Assembly (NCBI RefSeq): GCF_041435335.1
Contig: NZ_CP108430.1
Location: 5,245,001 to 5,309,000, forward strand
Direction: 5' to 3'
From: Streptomyces sp. NBC_01283
Lineage (GTDB): Bacteria > Actinomycetota > Actinomycetes > Streptomycetales > Streptomycetaceae
Length of the DNA stretch: 64,000 nucleotides
Position 1 is the stretch's first letter. Every line of letters starts with the position of its first letter. A model generated the notes under the pieces. The model made no database searches, had not been told where the DNA came from, and was given only the letters and a program-made list of their open reading frames with translations. This document shows, one piece after another, positions 58,566 to 64,000 of this stretch. The position numbers and the translations under genes were made by a program.

Positions 58566-60119
58566 ATGACTTTCAGCAGCCCCGCCACAGCACCGACCGG
58601 AGCGGCTGCCGCCGACCGGCGCCGCTGGTTCGCCCTCGCCATCGTGATGACCGCGGCCTTCATGGACCTGGTCGACGTCACCATCGTCAACATCGCGATC
58701 CCGTCCATCCAGCAGGACGCGGGCGCCACGTACAGCCAGATCCAGTGGATCACCGCGGGCTACGCACTCGCGTTCGCGGCCGGGCTCATCACCGGCGGGC
58801 GCCTCGGCGACATCCACGGACGCAAGCGGATGTTCCTCATAGGCATCGGCGGCTTCACGCTCGCCTCCGCCCTCTGCGGCTTCGCCGCCAACCCGGAGAT
58901 GCTGGTCGCGTCCCGGATCCTGCAGGGCGGCATGGCCGCGATGATGGTGCCGCAGGTCCTGTCGATCGTGCACGCCACCTTCCCGGCGCACGAGCGGGGC
59001 AAGGTCTTCGGGCTCTTCGGCATGATCGTGGGCCTCGGTGCCGTGTCGGGACCGCTGCTCGGCGCGCTGCTGACCCAGTGGAACCTCTTCGGGCTCGAAT
59101 GGCGCCCGATCTTCCTCATCAACCTGCCCGTCGGCATCGCGGGGCTGATCCTCGGCAGCAAGTTCATCACCGAGTCCAAGGCACCGAAGGCACTCAAGCT
59201 CGACCTCGTCGGCGTCGTCCTCGTCACGCTCGGCCTGCTGATGGTGCTCTACCCGCTCACCCGCGGCCGGGAGCTGGACTGGCCGCTGTGGGGTTACGCC
59301 ATGATGGCGGGCGGACTCGTGGTCTTCGGCGCGCTCGTCGCGTACGAGAAGGCGAAGGCGGCCAAGGACGGTTCGCCGCTCGTGGAGCTGTCCCTGTTCA
59401 AGGTGAAGAGCTTCGCGGCGGGCATCGCGGTGCAGACCGTGTTCGGCGTCTCGATGGGCATCTTCTTCCTGGTCTGGACGCTGTACATGCAGGAGGGCCT
59501 CGGCTGGAGCGCGCTGCGGGCGGGCACGACCGGGGTGCCGTTCTCGATCGCCGTCTCGGTGGCGGCCGGCATGTCCGTGCAGAAGCTCGTGCCGCGGTTC
59601 GGCCGCAAGGTGCTGCAGGGCGGCGCGCTCGTCATGGCCACCGGAGTGCTGCTCTACATCTGGGAGGCGGACCGGTACGGCGCGGGCATCGCGTCCTGGC
59701 AGATGGCGCTTCCGCTGGTCGTGATGGGCGCCGGAATGGGCCTCATCGTCGCGCCGCTGACCGACGCCATCCTGTCGGACGTGCCGCGTGAGCACTCCGG
59801 GTCCGCGTCCGGGCTGCTCAACACCGTTCAGCAGATGGGTACGGCGCTCGGACTCGGCCTGGTCTCCGTGGTGTTCTTCGGCGCGATCGACGAGAAGGCG
59901 GCGCGGAGCGAGGTGCCCATGGAGATCGTGGGCGCGTTCCAGAACTCGCTGTGGTGGGTCGTCGGCGTGCTCGTCGTGATCTTCCTGCTGATGTTCGCCC
60001 TGCCGTCGAAGCCGCGCCGGCATGTCGAGGGCGACGATGGGAGCACAGGCGGTGGGGATGCCGTCGTCGACGCGTCGTCCGGTGAATCTCCTGAGCGGGA
60101 GCCCGCGTTGACCTCCTGA
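58566..60119 (+). CDS. MFS DHA2-family exporter
   Basis: ATG 58566 gives 517 residues; no SD is visible, so it may be leaderless. DHA2 motifs: TAAFMDLVDVTIVNIAIPS, GGRLGDIHGRKRMFLIG (motif A), LQGGMAAMMVPQVLSIV and GPLLGALLTQWNLFGLEWRPIFLINLPVG. About 14 helices. The C-terminal tail is Asp/Gly/Glu-rich. The divergent YafY/WYL regulator 62 bp away is the probable regulator. Likely substrates are hydrophobic drugs; none can be specified. Confidence 0.93.
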   Translation: MTFSSPATAPTGAAAADRRRWFALAIVMTAAFMDLVDVTIVNIAIPSIQQDAGATYSQIQWITAGYALAFAAGLITGGRLGDIHGRKRMFLIGIGGFTLASALCGFAANPEMLVASRILQGGMAAMMVPQVLSIVHATFPAHERGKVFGLFGMIVGLGAVSGPLLGALLTQWNLFGLEWRPIFLINLPVGIAGLILGSKFITESKAPKALKLDLVGVVLVTLGLLMVLYPLTRGRELDWPLWGYAMMAGGLVVFGALVAYEKAKAAKDGSPLVELSLFKVKSFAAGIAVQTVFGVSMGIFFLVWTLYMQEGLGWSALRAGTTGVPFSIAVSVAAGMSVQKLVPRFGRKVLQGGALVMATGVLLYIWEADRYGAGIASWQMALPLVVMGAGMGLIVAPLTDAILSDVPREHSGSASGLLNTVQQMGTALGLGLVSVVFFGAIDEKAARSEVPMEIVGAFQNSLWWVVGVLVVIFLLMFALPSKPRRHVEGDDGSTGGGDAVVDASSGESPEREPALTS

Positions 60120-60157
60120 GTCCCGGGAAGTGCGGGCGGGTGCGGCCCGGGTGGAGC

Positions 60158-61423
60158 CTAGAGCTCTGCCTGGGCCGCCGTCGTGTCCAGGGAGGCGAGT
60201 ACGGCACCGGGGTCGCCGCCCTTGGTGACGGCGGCTCCGATCTCCTTGCGGATGGCGGCCCGGACCGTCGGCCACGAGCGCAGGCTGACCGGCTGGAACT
60301 GCGCCTGCGGCATCTGGTCGATGAACTTCCACAGCGGGCGCTGGGCCGGGTCCGCGCGCAGCGCCGCCGACGCGGAGCCGGTCACCGGGAGCGCGGCCTG
60401 GCCGCCGCCGTACGTCTTCGCCGACTTGCGGCCGTAGAGGTAGCTGAGGAACGTGCCGCACGCCTCGCCGTGGCCGTTCCGCTTGAACGCCATCAGCCAG
60501 TCGCTCAGGCCCACCGGCGCCGCCGCCCCGCCACTCCGCGTCGGGAACGCGGCATGCGCGTAAGGGAACTTGACCTTGTCGGCGGCTCCCATGAGCACCG
60601 GGTGCGCGATCAGCATGCCGATGCGCCCGCGCATGAACTGCTCGTACGCGGCCGTCCTGTTGAGCCCCGCCGGGTCCGCGCCCGCGAGCCCCTTGGCCAC
60701 CAGTTCGTCCCGCAGCCAGGTCAGCGTCCGGACGTTGGCCGCGGTGTTGAAGTCGTAGCCGGCCGCGAGGCCCGCGTAGCCGCCTTCGTCCGCGAGCAGC
60801 CAGGACAGGGCCTCGTCCTCGGCGGCCTCGGGGCCCAACTGCAGCCCGTACGGCGTCTTCACGCCGATCCCCTTCAGCGCGACGGCCGCCGCTCGCAGCT
60901 CGCCCCAGGAGGTGGGGGCGCCGGTGAGGCCGGCCTGCTTGAAGAGGGCCTTGTTGTAGAAGAGGCGCGGGGTGCTGGCGAGGAACGGGATGCCGTACTG
61001 GATGTGCTTGACCGAGCCCGCCTCGGCGTACGAGCGGGTGAAGTCGGCCTCGGTGCGGATGTCGAAGAGCTCGGAGGCGCCGTAGAGCTGATCGTCCTCG
61101 GCGTAGGGGGCGAAGACGTTCGACTGGGCGATGTCGGGGGCCTCGCCGTCCTTCACCCGGCGGGCGAGCGTGCGGTCCAGCTTGTCGAAGGGGACGCGTT
61201 CCAGGGCGATCCTGACGGTGGGGTGCGCCTTCTCGAAGGCGCTGACCAGGCCGCCCCATTGGTCGCCGATGGAGGAGCCGACGCTCTTGTCGTAGCTGGC
61301 GACGAGGACTTTGAGGGTGGTGGTGTCGCTGTCGGGCGAGCAGGCGCTGAGACCGAGTCCGAGGGTGGAGACGGAGGCGCCGGTGAGACCGGCCGAGTTG
61401 GTCAGGAACTGTCGACGACGCAC
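60158..61423 (-). CDS. Extracellular solute-binding lipoprotein (ABC family 1)
   Basis: GTG 61423 gives 421 residues, VRRRQFLTNSAGLTGASVST; GTG 61435 is an alternative. The signal ends in a lipobox LGLSAC, so the protein is lipid-anchored. The mature protein is a family-1 sugar/peptide-type binding protein: TLKVLVASYDKSVGSSIGDQWGGLVSAFEKAHPTVRI, KDGEAPDIAQSNVFAPY, PRLFYNKALFKQAGLTGAPTSWGELRAAA, LLADEGGYAGLAAGYDFNTAAN and AYEQFMRGRIGMLIAHP. No ABC permease or ATPase gene adjoins, so it is an orphan and must share a transporter encoded elsewhere. It is divergent from a TetR gene, 153 bp away. Confidence 0.9.
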   Translation of the reverse strand: MRRRQFLTNSAGLTGASVSTLGLGLSACSPDSDTTTLKVLVASYDKSVGSSIGDQWGGLVSAFEKAHPTVRIALERVPFDKLDRTLARRVKDGEAPDIAQSNVFAPYAEDDQLYGASELFDIRTEADFTRSYAEAGSVKHIQYGIPFLASTPRLFYNKALFKQAGLTGAPTSWGELRAAAVALKGIGVKTPYGLQLGPEAAEDEALSWLLADEGGYAGLAAGYDFNTAANVRTLTWLRDELVAKGLAGADPAGLNRTAAYEQFMRGRIGMLIAHPVLMGAADKVKFPYAHAAFPTRSGGAAAPVGLSDWLMAFKRNGHGEACGTFLSYLYGRKSAKTYGGGQAALPVTGSASAALRADPAQRPLWKFIDQMPQAQFQPVSLRSWPTVRAAIRKEIGAAVTKGGDPGAVLASLDTTAAQAEL

Positions 61424-61576
61424 CGGGCTTGCCACCTTCTTGAACGCACTGGGTCTTGCTGGCTCTGCATGCTGGTGGCAGATTGTGTCACAGGGGCATG
61501 TTGTGCCTCGGAGGTGGCTGGGGTGGTGGGATGGCGGGGCGGCTCTCTCTTTGCCTGCTGGCATAACCTGCCTCGC

Positions 61577-62296
61577 ATGCCCGCAAGTTCGCTCAACTCG
61601 CCCCATTCCGATCGGCTCGGTCCGCTCGGTCCGCTCGGTCCGCCTGATTCGCTCACCGAGCGCCGTAAGGCGGAGACGCGCCTGGACATCGCGCGCACCG
61701 CCGCCGCGCTCTTCGTCGAGAACGGGCTCCGGGCCACCCGTGCCGAGGACATCGCCCGAGCGGCGGGCGTCGCGCCGCGCACCTTCTACCGCTACTTCGC
61801 GACGAAGGAGGAGGCCGTGGCGCCGCTGTTCGCCGCGGGCGCGCGGCAGTGGGCGGAGGCGGTGCGGGGCGCGCCCGCGGGGCTCTCGGTGCGGGACGCG
61901 CTGCGGCATGCGGCGGCGCGGGCGCTGGTCCCGGACAGCGACGCGGCGCCGGGGCTCGCCATCGGGGACGCCGAGGCGCTGGAGTGGGTGCGGGCGCTGC
62001 TGCGGATGGCGGGGGAGAGTGCGGCTCTGCGGGCGGTGTGGTCGGAGGCCTGCCATGACTCGGAGGAGACGCTGATCGCGATCCTGGCGGAGAGGGAGGG
62101 TCACGGACCGGAGGTAGGGCCACGGGCAGAGGTGGCCTCACTGGAGCTGCGGCTCGTGGCGGGTGTGGCCAGCGCGGCGGTTCGGGTGGCGGTGGAGACC
62201 TGGGCGGCCGGTGACGAACCGGCCGGGGGAGAGGCGGGCCCCGCCGCTCTGGCGGAACGCTGCATCGAGGCCCTGGAGGGCTTCCGCTGGCCGTAG
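61577..62296 (+). CDS. TetR-family regulator
   Basis: ATG 61577 (MPASSLNSPHSDRLGPLGPL) gives 239 residues; no SD is clear. The N-terminus has LGPLGPLGP, encoded by a CTCGGTCCG triplicate. The TetR HTH follows: ERRKAETRLDIARTAAALFVENGLRATRAEDIARAAGVAPRTFYRYFATKEEAVAPLF. The divergent lipoprotein gene is the only neighbour and a possible target. Confidence 0.9.
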   Translation: MPASSLNSPHSDRLGPLGPLGPPDSLTERRKAETRLDIARTAAALFVENGLRATRAEDIARAAGVAPRTFYRYFATKEEAVAPLFAAGARQWAEAVRGAPAGLSVRDALRHAAARALVPDSDAAPGLAIGDAEALEWVRALLRMAGESAALRAVWSEACHDSEETLIAILAEREGHGPEVGPRAEVASLELRLVAGVASAAVRVAVETWAAGDEPAGGEAGPAALAERCIEALEGFRWP

Positions 62297-62458
62297 GACA
62301 CGGGTGTGGCGGGCCCTAGTGCCCGTGGGAGCCCACTCCCGACGGGACGAAAGTCCGTTTGTGTCTGTTTGAGGTCCGAGCTTGTTTACTTTGCGGGAAC
62401 CTGGTCGTAGTCTGCGAGTGAAACCACAGGGTCGGGCATTACTCGGAGGCGAACGGAC

Positions 62459-63220
62459 ATGTACGCACCGGAGCGGCAGCAGGAGATTCTGCGGCTCGCG
62501 CGGGACGGCGGGCGGGTCGACGTGCTGTCGCTCGCCGAGGAGTTCAAGGTCACCGCGGAGACCATCCGGCGTGACCTGAAGGCCCTGGACCGGGCGGGAC
62601 TCGTGCGCCGCGTGCACGGTGGTGCCATACCGGCGGGACGCCTCGACTTCGAGCCCGACCTCGCCGAGCGGGAGGGCACGGCGGCCGACGAGAAGGACCG
62701 CATCGCGCACGCCGCCCTCGCCGAACTCCCGGCCGAGGGCAGCGTCATCCTGGACGCGGGCTCGACCGTCGCACGCCTGGCGGCCTCGCTCCCGCTGGAA
62801 GCGACGTTCACCGTCGTGACGCACGGCCTTCCCACCGCCGCCCGCCTCGCCGACCACCCCGGCATCCAGCTCCACCTCATCGGGGGCCGCGTCCGCAGCC
62901 GTACGCGGGCCGCCGTCGACGCGTGGGCGCTGCGGGCGTACGGAGAGATCCGCGCCGACGTCCTCTTCGTCGCCGCGAACGGCTTCTCCGCGGAAGCCGG
63001 CCTGACCACCCCCGACCTCGCCGAAGCGGCGGTCAAGCGCGCGGCGATCGGCGCGGCCCGCCGCGTGGTGCTCCTCGCGGACTCCACGAAGCACGGCCAG
63101 GAACACTTCGCCCGCTTCGGCGACCTCACGGACGTGGACCTCCTGATCACCGACACCGGCCTCACCCCCGCGGAAGCCACGGAGATCGAGAAGGGCGGCA
63201 CGGAGGTGGTGCGGGTATGA
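62459..63220 (+). CDS. fruR: DeoR-family regulator of the fructose operon
   Basis: ATG 62459 with SD GGAGG gives 253 residues: MYAPERQQEILRLARDGGRVDVLSLAEEFKVTAETIRRDLKALDRAGLVRRVHGGAIPAGR (HTH plus the DeoR VHGGA hinge), then a sugar-phosphate-binding DeoR domain (VILDAGSTVARLA, VVTHGLPTAARLADH, FVAANGFSAEAGLTTPDLAEAAVKRAAIGAARRVVLLADSTKHG). The 4-bp ATGA overlap with the downstream fruK gene shows translational coupling. FruR-type regulators respond to fructose-1-phosphate. The fruA PTS gene presumably follows beyond the window. Confidence 0.85.
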   Translation: MYAPERQQEILRLARDGGRVDVLSLAEEFKVTAETIRRDLKALDRAGLVRRVHGGAIPAGRLDFEPDLAEREGTAADEKDRIAHAALAELPAEGSVILDAGSTVARLAASLPLEATFTVVTHGLPTAARLADHPGIQLHLIGGRVRSRTRAAVDAWALRAYGEIRADVLFVAANGFSAEAGLTTPDLAEAAVKRAAIGAARRVVLLADSTKHGQEHFARFGDLTDVDLLITDTGLTPAEATEIEKGGTEVVRV

Positions 63221-64000
63221 GCGGCGGGGACGCGCACGGCGTGGACAAGAACGGCCCCCGCACGCACGCGGGCAGTGGTAAGCAGTTCGGCACAGAAACG
63301 GTACGCACGCGCATGATCCTCACCGTCACCCCCAACCCCTCCCTCGACCGCACCTACGAGGTCCCCTCGCTGGAGCGCGGTGAGGTCATCCGGGCCACCG
63401 GTGACCGGATGGACCCGGGCGGCAAGGGCGTCAACGTATCGAGGGCGGTCGCGGCGGCCGGTGCGGCGACGCTCGCCGTCCTGCCGCTCGGCGGTGCGCC
63501 CGGCGCGCTCGTCGCCCAGCTCCTCGACGAGCAGGGCATCGAGGTCGCGCCGGTCCCGGTCGCGGGCCAGACCCGTTCCAACATCGCGGTGGCCGAACCG
63601 GACGGCACCCTCACCAAGATCAACGCCACCGGCCCCGAACTGACGCGGGCGGAGGCCGAGTCGCTGCTCTCCGCCGTGCGGGAGCGGTCCTCCGGCGCCG
63701 ACTGGATCGCGTGCTGCGGCAGCCTGCCGCGCGGCCTCGCCCCTTCCTGGTACGCCGACCTGGTGGCCCGCGCGCACGCCGCCGGCGCCCGGATCGCCCT
63801 CGACACCTCGGGCCCGGCCCTGCTCGCCGCCCTCGGCGAACGCCCCGAGGTCGTCAAGCCGAACGCGGAGGAGCTCGCCGAAGCGGTGGGCCGCCCCCTG
63901 GCGACGGTCGGCGACGCGGTCAAGGCGGCCGAAGAGCTGCGGCAGCTGGGCGCGCGGGCCGTGCTCGCCAGCCTCGGCGCGGACGGCCAGCTCCTGGTGG
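63217..64000 (+). CDS. fruK: 1-Phosphofructokinase (3' end cut by window)
   Basis: The product phosphorylates fructose-1-phosphate to fructose-1,6-bisphosphate. ILTVTPNPSLDRTYEVPSLERGEVIRATGDRMDPGGKGVNVSRAVAAAG is the typical PfkB-family N-terminus (TPNPSLDRT, GGKGVNVSRA). ATG 63217 overlaps the fruR stop (ATGA) and has GGAGGT upstream, giving a 32-residue extension relative to the conventional start MILTVTPNPSLDRTYE at ATG 63313, which lacks an SD. Which start is used is unclear. The 3' part, with the ATP-binding motifs, is beyond the window, and the last visible residues read GARAVLASLGADGQLLV. Confidence 0.9.
   Translation, partial: MSGGDAHGVDKNGPRTHAGSGKQFGTETVRTRMILTVTPNPSLDRTYEVPSLERGEVIRATGDRMDPGGKGVNVSRAVAAAGAATLAVLPLGGAPGALVAQLLDEQGIEVAPVPVAGQTRSNIAVAEPDGTLTKINATGPELTRAEAESLLSAVRERSSGADWIACCGSLPRGLAPSWYADLVARAHAAGARIALDTSGPALLAALGERPEVVKPNAEELAEAVGRPLATVGDAVKAAEELRQLGARAVLASLGADGQLLV

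Noticed and set aside
58542..61259. A 905-codon minus-strand frame across the exporter
   Set aside because: The DHA2 exporter is clear on the plus strand; this is its antisense shadow joined to part of the binding-protein region in another frame.

Overview
This is a 64-kb stretch of a Streptomyces-type actinomycete chromosome. The evidence is very high GC with strong third-position GC bias, the sigma factor HrdD, the F420 pathway gene fbiC, an XRE/DUF397 pair, a GPP34 protein, 14-helix DHA2 exporters, and many GTG starts. Most genes are ordinary chromosomal cargo: secreted enzymes, exporters each beside a TetR, MarR or WYL regulator, and cell-wall enzymes.

Layout. 1-6.6 kb: a secreted PHP metallohydrolase (cut by the window edge), small membrane and ankyrin proteins, an F420-dependent LLM oxidoreductase and fbiC. 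6.6-13 kb: an FG-GAP protein, a large NTPase-TPR protein, and next to it an ADP-ribosylglycohydrolase homologue whose metal-binding aspartates are all replaced. 13-19.2 kb: a sodium:solute symporter, a divergent SDR/EthD-like pair sharing a palindromic operator, a DUF397/XRE pair and a GPP34 protein. 19.3-30.2 kb: a D,D-carboxypeptidase with a huge disordered N-terminus, a polytopic membrane protein, a MerR regulator, a class A PBP with unusual transpeptidase motifs and a hypothetical protein.

30.3-38.3 kb is the accessory region. It begins with an AbiE-type toxin/antitoxin pair. An integrated element of about 5.9 kb follows at a tRNA-Arg(CCU) gene, bounded by 18-bp copies of the tRNA 3' end (32366 and 38231), with a third degenerate copy at 33722. 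It carries DUF6907, AlbA_2/Schlafen-like, DUF1152, GntR and RsbW-like ATPase genes but no visible integrase, replication or transfer gene. It looks like a degenerate AICE-type element or an accretion of two. The GntR gene is flanked by repeated AGTGGC-N4-GCCACT palindromes that are probably its operators.

38.3-56.1 kb: a 7-bp minisatellite, a fused pectate lyase-pectinesterase, a MarR/MFS pair, a 3-hydroxybutyrate utilisation cluster (dehydrogenase, MHS symporter, GAF/PucR regulator), a short Rho paralogue, a secreted M6 protease, TetR/MFS, MarR/extradiol dioxygenase, a questin-oxidase-like protein and a GNAT acetyltransferase. Two Crp-type palindromes lie upstream of the Rho-like and protease genes. 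56.2-64 kb: hrdD behind a near-perfect sigma-R promoter, a WYL regulator/MFS pair, an orphan lipoprotein solute-binding protein, a TetR regulator, and the start of a fructose operon (DeoR regulator, 1-phosphofructokinase truncated by the window end).

Coding calls rest on reading translated sequence and codon bias; no database search was run. Start sites were chosen from Shine-Dalgarno (SD) spacing and family conservation, and several are uncertain as noted.
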